From Pseudomonadota bacterium (GTDB lineage: Bacteria > Pseudomonadota > Gammaproteobacteria > Steroidobacterales > Steroidobacteraceae): 64,000 nucleotides of DNA. The position numbers and the translations under genes are program-made. Below the pieces are notes generated by a model. That model ran no database searches. It was not told where the DNA came from and saw nothing but the letters and a program-made list of their open reading frames with translations. The stretch is taken from NCBI GenBank assembly GCA_018241445.1, contig JAFEDT010000002.1:238350-302349 (forward strand). Reading direction: 5' to 3'. Positions 17,840 to 25,975 of this stretch are shown in pieces (the first letter of the stretch is position 1; every line of letters starts with the position of its first letter).

Positions 17840-20353
17840 CTACCGCATCCGCTCGTACACCGCGCGCGCGGCGGCAAGCTGCCCGAGTACGTGCTGCTGT
17901 TCGGCGGGCGTGTTCCAGTCCGGGTAGGCGCGCGTGCCGCCGATCAGGCGATCGATCCAGGCGATGAAGTAAAGCGCATCCTGCGGCGAGCGCGCCGGCG
18001 CACCGCCCACCGTTACATAGATGGGACTGGTGGTGGCGTACACGTAGTTGTCCAGCACCGGGTAGCGGGCCGTGGCGCTGAAGGCGCGCAGCAGGCACCA
18101 GCCGCTGCTCTTCACCGGCAGCGTGCCGCTCACCGTCAACTCGCTGCGCGCGTGTGCGAGCGGCAGCTCGCGCACCACCTGGCCGTTGCATACCACCTGC
18201 GCATGATCCACCGGCACGATGGAGCGCAGGCGCGCGGTGAAGGGAACCTGCCGGGCCTGCGCGTAATCGAGCTGCCCGCCGACCGGCTGCCCATCCAGCG
18301 TGAAATCCAGCAGCGGCCCGTTGGTTGCGAAGCTGCGTCCCTGGCGCAGGGCATCCAGCCACGCACGGTGCACCAGCGGCCCGTCAGGCACCGACACATA
18401 CACCCGGTCGAGCCCGACCGGCCCGTGCAGTGTCGAGTAGTCGGCCATCGCATCGGTGCCCGCACCGGCGGGCAGCCGGAACCCCAGGTTGAGCAGCCGG
18501 TACCACACGCCCGCGGTGGACTGGTGATCGGAGAAACCTACGACCTCCAGGTAGTCGACCTTGCCCAGCGCCACATCCACGGGCAGCTCGTCGGCATCGG
18601 TGTGCGCCGGGTGGGTGAAGGGCTCGGGCGGTTCCTCGATGGGATGCGCGTAGCCAACGAGTGCGCCGCGCGCGTGCGCCAGGTCGGCGACGTCCGCATT
18701 GCTCGGCGCCAGGCTGGCGGCAGCGGTGTTGGGATAACCGGCGTAGCCGGGCAGCAGCGTGCCGCCCCCGAGCCCCGGCAGCGCCAGGTGTCCCCAGTAG
18801 CTGGTGTGGAACTCCTGTCCGTGCACGATGAGCGTGCCCGGGAGCGACGCCGGATCCTGGCCGACACCGCTGTAAGCGATGTCGGGGATGCGCTGCTCCT
18901 TGTTGACGATCAGGTTCTCTATGACGTCCAGGTCCTCGGCCTGCGCCTGCAGCACCAGGTGCGCCGGCGTGTTGCGGTAGCGGCCGCCGTAGTTCATGTG
19001 CACGTGCGCATCGCCGCTCGCCCAGTGCCGGCCGGCGACATCGGGCCACGGCAGGCGTGGCAGCGAGACTGTCAGCTCCTCGTGCCCGCCGGCGCCGATG
19101 CGCAGCTCACGGGTAAGCGGCGTACGCGACAGGCCCTTCATGACCTGCACCTGCACCGTACCCGCTGGCACGTCGATGAGCTCCTCTCCGATTGTGTGGA
19201 AATAGCGGGCATCCAGGGGGTAGCGCCCGCCGTCGAACTCGGCATGCTTCATCCAGCCCTGTGCGGGGGCGTAGCTGCGCCCGTCGGCGCCTGTGACCGA
19301 CACCCGCGCGGGCGTGAGCGCGCCGTTGCCGTCGTTCACCCGCAGCTGCAGCGTGCCGTGGGGCCGCAGCCAGCGTCGCTCCTGCGCCCGCAGCGGCTGG
19401 GAAGCGCCGCCGGGAAAATCCAGCACCCGCAACTGGGTGTTGCCCTCGCGATTGGAGATGAAGGCGATGTGTTGGCCGTCGGGGGACCAGCGCGGCGAGG
19501 TCTCGTCCCACTCACCGTAGGTCAGCGCGAATGGCGCTCCACCGCCGGCGGGCAGCAGCCACAGTTGCAGCCAGCTGCGCCCCAGGTAGGAGCTGTACAC
19601 CAGCCGCCGCCCGTCGGGTGAGAACTCCGGCCGTGCCTGCCAGTTGGTCTCCTCGTAGTGCAGTTCGCTCGCGGGCGCGCCCGGCACCGCGGCCATCTGC
19701 CACAGCCCGCCGGTGCCGTGGATGCGGCCGCGGTTGGAGACGAAGACAATCGACCTGCCGTCACGCGTCCAGGTGGGATTGATCTCATGATCCCAGGCGC
19801 TGTAGTAGTAACGCGGCAGCGGGCTGCGATGATCGGTCGTGAGCGCGGTTATATCGTGCAGCGCGCCGTCGCGAAATTCCCCGACGAACAGGTGCAGATG
19901 CCGCGTCCCGGCACTCGAGACGTACACCAGCCGCCGCCCGTCGGGCGAGAAGCGTGGTTCGACGTTGACGGCGCCATTGTGCGTCAGCGCCGTGACGGTG
20001 CCGCCGTTGAGGTCCAGCAGCTTGAGCTCGCTCTCCTCCCCCGCGCCGCTGCCCGAGACAAACACCACCCAGCGCCCGTCGGGAGAGCAGTCCGGCTGGT
20101 AGTCATAGCCGGGCCCGTCGGTGAGCTCGGTGGCGACTTCCGAGTCGATCCGCTGCCGCCACAGCGAACCGGCCATGGAATAGATCAGCTCGTGCGAGTC
20201 GGCGGACCAGCAGGCGCCCGAGGGGCCGCTGGTTGGCTGCGGCAGGTACATCTCGCGGTAGTAGTAGGCGTGCGGCAGGTCCAGGGATGCGGCGTCACAC
20301 AACCCCGGCAGCACGGCGGCGAGCACGACGATCGCTTGCTGGAGTATTTTCAT
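17840..20353 (-). CDS. Exported CehA/McbA-type metallohydrolase fused to a TolB-like propeller
   Basis: An 837-residue two-part protein. After a signal peptide (MKILQQAIVVLAAVLPGLCDA) come several PD40/TolB-like blades with repeated SPDGRRLVY and SPDGRWVVF motifs. The second half has the PHP-like metal site: GDAHVHMNY near residue 448 and LIVHGQEFHTSYWGHL further on. This resembles the CehA/McbA metallohydrolase group, of which characterised members hydrolyse carbaryl-type esters; the real substrate here is unknown. The ATG at 20353 is chosen because it starts the signal peptide. It begins seven bases after the IclR-type regulator gene on the same strand, so it is very likely in that operon. 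Confidence 0.82.
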   Translation of the reverse strand: MKILQQAIVVLAAVLPGLCDAASLDLPHAYYYREMYLPQPTSGPSGACWSADSHELIYSMAGSLWRQRIDSEVATELTDGPGYDYQPDCSPDGRWVVFVSGSGAGEESELKLLDLNGGTVTALTHNGAVNVEPRFSPDGRRLVYVSSAGTRHLHLFVGEFRDGALHDITALTTDHRSPLPRYYYSAWDHEINPTWTRDGRSIVFVSNRGRIHGTGGLWQMAAVPGAPASELHYEETNWQARPEFSPDGRRLVYSSYLGRSWLQLWLLPAGGGAPFALTYGEWDETSPRWSPDGQHIAFISNREGNTQLRVLDFPGGASQPLRAQERRWLRPHGTLQLRVNDGNGALTPARVSVTGADGRSYAPAQGWMKHAEFDGGRYPLDARYFHTIGEELIDVPAGTVQVQVMKGLSRTPLTRELRIGAGGHEELTVSLPRLPWPDVAGRHWASGDAHVHMNYGGRYRNTPAHLVLQAQAEDLDVIENLIVNKEQRIPDIAYSGVGQDPASLPGTLIVHGQEFHTSYWGHLALPGLGGGTLLPGYAGYPNTAAASLAPSNADVADLAHARGALVGYAHPIEEPPEPFTHPAHTDADELPVDVALGKVDYLEVVGFSDHQSTAGVWYRLLNLGFRLPAGAGTDAMADYSTLHGPVGLDRVYVSVPDGPLVHRAWLDALRQGRSFATNGPLLDFTLDGQPVGGQLDYAQARQVPFTARLRSIVPVDHAQVVCNGQVVRELPLAHARSELTVSGTLPVKSSGWCLLRAFSATARYPVLDNYVYATTSPIYVTVGGAPARSPQDALYFIAWIDRLIGGTRAYPDWNTPAEQQHVLGQLAAARAVYERMR

Positions 20354-20360
20354 GATCTGC

Positions 20361-21179
20361 TCACGGCTTGCTGTAGTTGGGGAACGGCGTGGTCCGCCCG
20401 GCGATGCTGCGCTCGATGCCAGCGGCGCCGGCGCGCAGCGCGGGCAGCACCTGCGCCAGGGCGTGCGCACGGGCGCCGACGCGGAAGGGCATGCCGGCAT
20501 TGAGCGCCGCCACGGTGCGGCCGGCGCCGTCGCGCACCGGCACCGCCAGCGAACACAGGCCCTCCTGCAGTTCCTGCTCCACGTAACAGTAGCCCTGCGC
20601 GCGCACGCGTTCGATGACCGAACGCAGCGCGTCGCGCTCGGTCACGGTAAAGCGCGTTGCCGGCTGGGGTTTCACGGCACGCAGCCAGCGCTCCAGGGCC
20701 GCTTCCTCCAGCCCGGCGAGCAGCATGCGGCCCATGGAGGTGCAGAAAGCCGGCAGGCGCGCGCCGATGGCGAGATTGATCGCCATGATCTTGCGTACCG
20801 CGACCCGCTGCACGTACACGACGTCGGCCGCATCCAGGACACCGAGCGAACAGGACTCGTCGATACGGCGCGACACCTCCTCCATGAACGGCTGCGCCAG
20901 CAGCGCCACGCTCAGTGAGGACAGGTAGGCGAAGCCCAGCTCCAGCACCCGCGGGGTGAGGGCAAACTGCCGCCCGGAACGCTGCACGTAGCCCAGATGC
21001 TCCAGTGTCATCAGCAGGCGCCGGGCGGCCGCGCGTGACAGGCTGGCGCGCGCGGCCACCTGCGACAGCGTCATGGCCGGGTGCGCGGCATCGAAGGTGC
21101 GGATTACGGCCAGGCCGCGCTGCAGGGACTGCACGTAGTCAGGCCCGTCCTCGAAATCGCGTGCTGTCGCCGCGTTCAC
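20361..21179 (-). CDS. IclR family transcriptional regulator
   Basis: A 272-residue regulator. It has an N-terminal winged helix (YVQSLQRGLAVIRTF ... SLSRAAARRLLMTLEHLGYV) and a C-terminal IclR effector-binding domain (LPAFCTSMGRMLLAGL, GYCYVEQELQEGLCSLAVPV). It resembles the PcaR/PobR subgroup that controls aromatic or organic acid catabolism; the effector is not known. A GTG start at 21179 is chosen because GGAGG lies seven to eight bases upstream; the longer frame would skip that site. It is divergent from the aminotransferase-led operon, with an IclR-type palindrome in between, so it probably controls both directions. Confidence 0.9.
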   Translation of the reverse strand: MNAATARDFEDGPDYVQSLQRGLAVIRTFDAAHPAMTLSQVAARASLSRAAARRLLMTLEHLGYVQRSGRQFALTPRVLELGFAYLSSLSVALLAQPFMEEVSRRIDESCSLGVLDAADVVYVQRVAVRKIMAINLAIGARLPAFCTSMGRMLLAGLEEAALERWLRAVKPQPATRFTVTERDALRSVIERVRAQGYCYVEQELQEGLCSLAVPVRDGAGRTVAALNAGMPFRVGARAHALAQVLPALRAGAAGIERSIAGRTTPFPNYSKP

Positions 21180-21296
21180 CGCTGAACCTCCACCCGCCGC
21201 ACGGCCGCTCACCCACGGCCGCAGCGCCTCTCACCCGCGGACGCCCCTCACCCCAGGGCGCCGCGTTGACGGCAGGCGCGCTCCGGGACTAATGTG

Positions 21297-21327
21297 ATAT
21301 TCGCTTCGCGAATATTTGTTCGATAAT
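21297..21327 (+). promoter_or_regulatory. IclR-type operator overlapping the promoter of the aminotransferase operon
   Basis: A perfect inverted repeat ATATTCGC-TTC-GCGAATAT spans 21297-21315. The core TTCGC-N3-GCGAA is the classic shape of IclR-family operators. A GATAAT -10-like box follows at 21322-21327, and the operator covers where the -35 box would be. This geometry suits repression, or activation from an overlapping site, by the adjacent IclR protein. Confidence 0.65.
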
Positions 21328-21334
21328 AGCACGC

Positions 21335-22738
21335 ATGAGCGGCAACACCAGCAGCAACACGGGCAACGGCATGGACCATGCCGAACGCGACAGTGTCCTG
21401 CACAGCTGGTGCGTGCAGGATCGCTGGAACGCCCCCACCATCGTGGGCGGCGAGGGCGCGCGCCTGTTCAGCGCCGACGGCCGCACCATCCTCGACATGA
21501 GCAGCCTGGCCGAGTGCAGCAACCTCGGCCACCAGCATCCGAAGGTGGTGGCCGCCATCCGCCGCCAGGCCCAGGAGTTGTGCTTCGTCACCAGTGCCTG
21601 GGGCGCCAGGGCGCGGGCGCAGCTTGCGGCGATGCTGCTCGAGAAATCCGCTTTCGAGAGTGGCCGGGTGTTCTTCACGCTCGGGGGCGCCGATGCCAAC
21701 GAACACGCCGTCAAGTTCGCGCGCCAGGCCGCGGGCAAGGCCCACGGCTGGGTGATCACCCGCGACCGCTCCTATCATGGCGCCAGCTATGCCGCCGCGG
21801 CGCTGTCCGGCGATGCGCGCACCGCCGCGTTCGCCGACCGCGAGGCATTTCGCGTCCTGCAGGTCCCGCCGCCCTATGCCTACCGCTGCCCCTTCGGCAG
21901 CGCCAGCGCGCAGGACTGCGGCACTGCGGCCGCGGCGCAGGTGGAAGCGGTGATCCGCGCACACGGCGCCGCGCAGGTGGCCGCGGTGATGATGGAACCG
22001 GACGCCGGCACCAACGGCATCGTCGCGCCGGACAGTTACTGGCCGGCGCTGCGCGAGGCGACCCGCGTCCACGGCGTATTCCTGGTCGCCGACGAAGTCA
22101 TGAGCGGCTTCGGCCGCTGCGGTGAATGGTTCGCGTGGCAACGCTACGGCCGCAGCGCGCAACCCGACCTGATGACCCTCGCCAAGGGCCTGACCGGCGC
22201 ACACGCACCGCTGGGCGCGGTGGTGCTGTCGGCGCAGGTGGCGCGCGCTCTCGAGCCGCAGATGCTGCTCACCGGCCTGACCTACTGCGGCCACCCGCTG
22301 TGCTGCGCCGCCGGTCTCGCGGCGCTGCAGGCCTACGAGGACGAGGGCCTGATCGCACGCTCGCGCAAACTCGGGCAGGAGATGTTCCAGAGCCTGTTGG
22401 GCCTGGCCGCGCGACACCCGGTGATCGGCGAGGTGCGTGGCGGACACGGCTTGTTCGCGGTGATCGAACTGGTGCGCGACCGCGCCAGCCGCGAGCCCCT
22501 CTCGCCCTGGCCGGCGATGCACCCGGCGCTGCAACAGCTGCTGCAGGAAGCGCTGGCGGCGGGCGTGTCCTTCGCGGCGCGTGGCAACCTGCTGCTGCTG
22601 GCGCCACCGCTGGTGATCGCAGAGCGGGAACTCGGCGATGCCCTGGCCCTGCTCGACGGCCTGCTGGCGCGCCTGTCAGCAACTCTCACGACCACAGCGG
22701 ACTCCGACAGACCCGGCGCGGGAGGCGCACGCTCATGA
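21335..22738 (+). CDS. Class III aminotransferase (taurine/beta-amino acid:pyruvate-like)
   Basis: A 467-residue PLP-dependent aminotransferase of fold type I, class III. Landmarks are FTLGGADANEHAVKFAR, the SYHGASYAA cofactor region, the ADEVMSGFGRCGEWFA aspartate segment and the PLP lysine in TLAKGLTGAHAPLGAV (Lys284). The sequence is closest in feel to taurine- or omega-amino acid:pyruvate aminotransferases, but the donor cannot be fixed. The ATG at 21335 has no ribosome site and lies only seven bases after the -10-like box, so the message may be leaderless; an internal ATG at 21371 is an alternative. It is the first gene of a ten-gene co-directional array and overlaps the aldehyde dehydrogenase by four bases. 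Confidence 0.85.
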   Translation: MSGNTSSNTGNGMDHAERDSVLHSWCVQDRWNAPTIVGGEGARLFSADGRTILDMSSLAECSNLGHQHPKVVAAIRRQAQELCFVTSAWGARARAQLAAMLLEKSAFESGRVFFTLGGADANEHAVKFARQAAGKAHGWVITRDRSYHGASYAAAALSGDARTAAFADREAFRVLQVPPPYAYRCPFGSASAQDCGTAAAAQVEAVIRAHGAAQVAAVMMEPDAGTNGIVAPDSYWPALREATRVHGVFLVADEVMSGFGRCGEWFAWQRYGRSAQPDLMTLAKGLTGAHAPLGAVVLSAQVARALEPQMLLTGLTYCGHPLCCAAGLAALQAYEDEGLIARSRKLGQEMFQSLLGLAARHPVIGEVRGGHGLFAVIELVRDRASREPLSPWPAMHPALQQLLQEALAAGVSFAARGNLLLLAPPLVIAERELGDALALLDGLLARLSATLTTTADSDRPGAGGARS

Positions 22739-24303
22739 GCTTCCGGCTCACCTATTCGACCATGTTCAATCCCCCGCCGGAGCTGCACGCGCGCTTCGAT
22801 GCGGCGATGGCGCGCGTGCGCGCCGGGCTGGGCGCACGGCACGGCCTGTACCTCGATGGTGAAGACCGGATGACGGCCAACACGCTGCCGCGGCTGAACC
22901 CCGCGGATCAGCGGGTGTCGCTCGGTGAATTCGCGGTGGGTGGCGTGGCGGAGGCGGACCGCGCGCTCAAGGCTGCGCACGGCGCCTGGCCGGCGTGGCG
23001 CGCCGATGCGCCGCGGCGCCTGCAGCTGTTGCGGCGCGTGGCGGCACTGATCGAGGAACGGGTGTACGACATCGCGGCCTGCCTGACACTGGAGGTCGGC
23101 AAGAACCGCATGGAGGCGCTGGGCGAGGCGCAGGAAGCCGCGGTGTTCTTCCAGAATTACTGCGCTGACTTCGAGCAGCACCAGGGTTTCCGACACGCGC
23201 TGCCGGACGACCCGCTGCCCGACTGGCGCTCGCACAATCGCAGTGTCATGAAGCCGCACGGCGCCTGGGTCGTGATCGCACCGTTCAACTTTCCGCTGGC
23301 GCTGGCGGCGGGCCCCACGGCGGCGGCGCTGGTGACCGGCAACACCGTGGTGCTGAAGGGATCGGCGGCCACGCCCTGGGCGGGGCGGCTGCTGGCGGAC
23401 TGCATCCGCGATGCCGGTGTGCCCGCGGGTGTCTTCAGCTACCTGGGCGCCGCCGACGCCAGCACCGGCGCGGCGCTGGTCAACCACCCGCTGACGGCGG
23501 GCGTCACCTTCACCGGCTCCTACGAAGTCGGGCAGCAGATTGCCCGCAGCCTGCAGGGTGGGCTGGTGCCGCGACCCTGCATCGCCGAGATGGGGGGCAA
23601 GAACGCCTGTATCGTCACCGCGGGCGCCGACCTGGCGCGGGCCGCGGCGGGCATCGTGCGCTCCGCCTACGGGATGGGCGGCCAGAAGTGCTCCGCCCTG
23701 TCGCGCCTGTACGTGCACCAGAAGGTCGCGCCGCAACTGACTGAACGGCTGCTGCGCGAGATCGAGGCGCTGCCGATCGGCGATCCGTGCGAACGCGGCA
23801 ACTGGCTCGGGCCGGTGGCGACCACCCATGCCTACGCTGCCTACCCACGCTATGTACAACAGCTGCGCCAGCAGGGTGCCGCAGTGATTGCCGGGGGAGA
23901 GCAGCTACGCGAGGGCGCGCTGGCCCACGGACTGTATGTGCGCCCGACGCTCGCCAGCGCCCCGCCCGCGCACCCCCTGTGGCAGCAGGAAATGTTCCTG
24001 CCGATCCTGATGATGCACAGCGTCGCCTCCAACGAGGAAGCGATGCGCCTGGCCAACGCTTCCCCGCTGGGCCTCACCGCCGGTTTCTACGGCGCAGGCG
24101 GCGAGGTCGACTGGTTCCTGGAACACATCGAGGCCGGCGTCACCTATGCCAACCGCCCGCAGGGCGCCACCACGGGCGCCTGGCCCGGCTATCAACCCTT
24201 CGGCGGCTGGAAGGGCTCGGGCAACACCGGCAAGGGTATCGCCTCCTTCTATTACCTGCCGCAGTACCTGCGCGAGCAGTCGCAGACGGTGGTGGAGCAG
24301 TAA
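22735..24303 (+). CDS. Aldehyde dehydrogenase, P5C dehydrogenase-like
   Basis: A 522-residue NAD(P)-dependent aldehyde dehydrogenase. The general base glutamate is in CIAEMGGKNA (near 285) and the catalytic cysteine in GGQKCSALS (Cys319). The C-terminal block GYQPFGGWKGSGNTGKGIAS with FYYLPQYLREQSQT is typical of 1-pyrroline-5-carboxylate dehydrogenase-like enzymes, so the natural substrate may be an amino acid semialdehyde. The start at 22735 overlaps the upstream stop (ATGA) and has GGAGG at 22721-22725. It would oxidise the aldehyde formed by the preceding aminotransferase. I infer this from gene order, not from any substrate-specific residue. Confidence 0.85.
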   Translation: MSFRLTYSTMFNPPPELHARFDAAMARVRAGLGARHGLYLDGEDRMTANTLPRLNPADQRVSLGEFAVGGVAEADRALKAAHGAWPAWRADAPRRLQLLRRVAALIEERVYDIAACLTLEVGKNRMEALGEAQEAAVFFQNYCADFEQHQGFRHALPDDPLPDWRSHNRSVMKPHGAWVVIAPFNFPLALAAGPTAAALVTGNTVVLKGSAATPWAGRLLADCIRDAGVPAGVFSYLGAADASTGAALVNHPLTAGVTFTGSYEVGQQIARSLQGGLVPRPCIAEMGGKNACIVTAGADLARAAAGIVRSAYGMGGQKCSALSRLYVHQKVAPQLTERLLREIEALPIGDPCERGNWLGPVATTHAYAAYPRYVQQLRQQGAAVIAGGEQLREGALAHGLYVRPTLASAPPAHPLWQQEMFLPILMMHSVASNEEAMRLANASPLGLTAGFYGAGGEVDWFLEHIEAGVTYANRPQGATTGAWPGYQPFGGWKGSGNTGKGIASFYYLPQYLREQSQTVVEQ

Positions 24304-24305
24304 CG

Positions 24306-25154
24306 GTGCAGCTGTTGCCACTGGCCGAGGCGATCGCCACCCACGTGCGCGACGGACAGAGCGTGGCGCTCGAGGGCTTCACGCACCTGATCCCTTTTGC
24401 CGCCGGACACGAAATCATCCGCCAGCGGCGCCGCGGCCTGCACCTGATCCGCATGACGCCCGACATCCTCTACGACCAGATGGTCGGCATGGGCTGCGCC
24501 TCACAGCTCACCTTCTCCTGGGCGGGCAATCCCGGGGTCGGGTCGCTGCACCGGGTGCGCGACGCCGTCGAGCACGACTGGCCGGGGCCGCTCACGCTGC
24601 ACGAATTCACACACGCGCAGATGGCGGTGGCCTACCAGGCCGGCGCCAGCGCCATGCCCTGCGCCATCATGCGCGCGCACGCCCCAACGGATCTCGCCCT
24701 CCTGCCCCACCCGGCAACACGCCAGCTCACCTGCCCCTTCAGCGGAGTCGCGCTCGAGGCGGTACCGGCGCTCAACCCGGATGTCACCATCCTGCACGCG
24801 CAGCAGATCGACGCCGAGGGCAACATCCTGATACGCGGCATCGTGGGGGCGGCGAAGGAAGCCGCCATGGCGGCGCGCTGCCTGCTGGTGACAGTTGAAG
24901 AACAGGTCGAACGCTTCGATGCCGGAATGAATGCCGTGGTGCTGCCGGCGTGGGTGGTCAGCTGTGCGAGCGTGGTGCCCGGCGGCGCGCATCCCTCCTA
25001 CGCCCACGGCTACTACCCGCGCGACAACGCCTTCTGCCAGGCCTGGGACGACATCGCGCGCGAGCGCGAGTCGTTTCTCGGCTGGATGCGCCGGCACGTG
25101 CAGGGTAGCCGCGATCATGCTGACCTGCTGCGCAGCCTGGGGGTTGCGGCATGA
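24306..25154 (+). CDS. CoA-transferase subunit A (glutaconate CoA-transferase-like)
   Basis: A 282-residue alpha subunit of a family I CoA-transferase. The conserved opening VALEGFTHLIPFAAGHEIIR and the middle segments VVPALNPDVTIL-like (VPALNPDVTILHAQQID) and the GNILIRGIVGAAKEAA motif are typical of GctA-like subunits. The enzyme would move CoA between acyl-CoA and a free acid in the cytoplasm. A GTG at 24306, two bases after the aldehyde dehydrogenase stop, is the most likely start; longer frames overlap the previous gene fully. It overlaps subunit B by four bases, as expected for a heteromer made in equal amounts. Confidence 0.85.
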   Translation: MQLLPLAEAIATHVRDGQSVALEGFTHLIPFAAGHEIIRQRRRGLHLIRMTPDILYDQMVGMGCASQLTFSWAGNPGVGSLHRVRDAVEHDWPGPLTLHEFTHAQMAVAYQAGASAMPCAIMRAHAPTDLALLPHPATRQLTCPFSGVALEAVPALNPDVTILHAQQIDAEGNILIRGIVGAAKEAAMAARCLLVTVEEQVERFDAGMNAVVLPAWVVSCASVVPGGAHPSYAHGYYPRDNAFCQAWDDIARERESFLGWMRRHVQGSRDHADLLRSLGVAA

Positions 25155-25975
25155 GCGCGGCGCCGTGGAGCGGCGATGAGATCATGACCGTGACCGCCGC
25201 GCGCCAGCTCGCAGACGGCGCCGTGTGTTTCGTCGGCATCGGGCTGCCCAGCGCGGCCTGCAACCTGGCGCGCCAGACCCACGCACCGCGGCTGGTGTTG
25301 ATCTATGAGTCCGGCACCGTGGGCACGCGCCCGCGGGTGCTGCCGCTGTCCATCGGCGACGGCGAGCTGGCGCAGACCGCCACCTGCGTGGTGCCGCTGC
25401 CTGAGGTGTTCGCGCATTACCTGCAGCGCGGGCGCATCGACGTGGGATTCCTGGGCGCCGCGCAGATTGATCGCTTCGGCAATCTCAACAGCACCGTCAT
25501 CGGCGACTATGAGCGCCCGCGCGTGCGCCTGCCAGGGGCCGGCGGTGCGCCGGAAATTGCCGCCCATGCGCGCCAGGTGCTGATCGTCATGAAGCAATCG
25601 CCGCGCAGCTTCGTGCCGCGGCTGGATTTCCGCACCTCGGTGGGCTATCTCACGGGCGCCGGCAGCCGCCGTGCCGCCGGCTGCCCGGGCGGCGGCCCGC
25701 GCGCGGTGATCACCGATTTCGGCATCCTGCGTCCGCACCCCGAAACCGAGGAGCTGCAGCTTGCGGCCCTGTACCCGGGGGTGAGCGTCGCGGCGGCGCG
25801 CGCCGCCACCGCCTGGCCCTTGCAGGTTGCCGCGCAAGTCGAGATGCTTGCGGGACCGGAACCGCACGAACTCGAGGTCCTGCGCGCACTGGATGCCCAC
25901 ACGCGCCAGGCCCATGCCCGCCCGGTCCGCATTGCGGTCCCACACTCAGGTCCAAGCCCGCGAGGTCTGTCATGA
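25151..25975 (+). CDS. CoA-transferase subunit B (glutaconate CoA-transferase-like)
   Basis: A 274-residue beta subunit of a family I CoA-transferase. The catalytic glutamate lies in LIYESGTVG near residue 53, and CFVGIGLPSAACNLAR near the start is the typical GctB N-terminal strand-turn. Other landmarks are VGFLGAAQIDRFGNLNST and the VITDFGILRPHPET segment. The four-base overlaps on both sides (with subunit A and with the next aminotransferase) show tight translational coupling. The acid substrate is unknown; the upstream dehydrogenase suggests it is the acid made from an amino acid-derived aldehyde. Confidence 0.87.
   Translation: MSAAPWSGDEIMTVTAARQLADGAVCFVGIGLPSAACNLARQTHAPRLVLIYESGTVGTRPRVLPLSIGDGELAQTATCVVPLPEVFAHYLQRGRIDVGFLGAAQIDRFGNLNSTVIGDYERPRVRLPGAGGAPEIAAHARQVLIVMKQSPRSFVPRLDFRTSVGYLTGAGSRRAAGCPGGGPRAVITDFGILRPHPETEELQLAALYPGVSVAAARAATAWPLQVAAQVEMLAGPEPHELEVLRALDAHTRQAHARPVRIAVPHSGPSPRGLS

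Noticed and set aside
17891..19621. 576-codon plus-strand frame over the CehA-type gene
   Set aside because: Antisense frame with shadow composition; repeated motifs only reflect the propeller repeats of the other strand.
22126..22734. N-terminal extension of the aldehyde dehydrogenase
   Set aside because: It overlaps the aminotransferase in another frame and is Arg/Gly-rich; the ATG at 22735 has a ribosome site and a four-base overlap.
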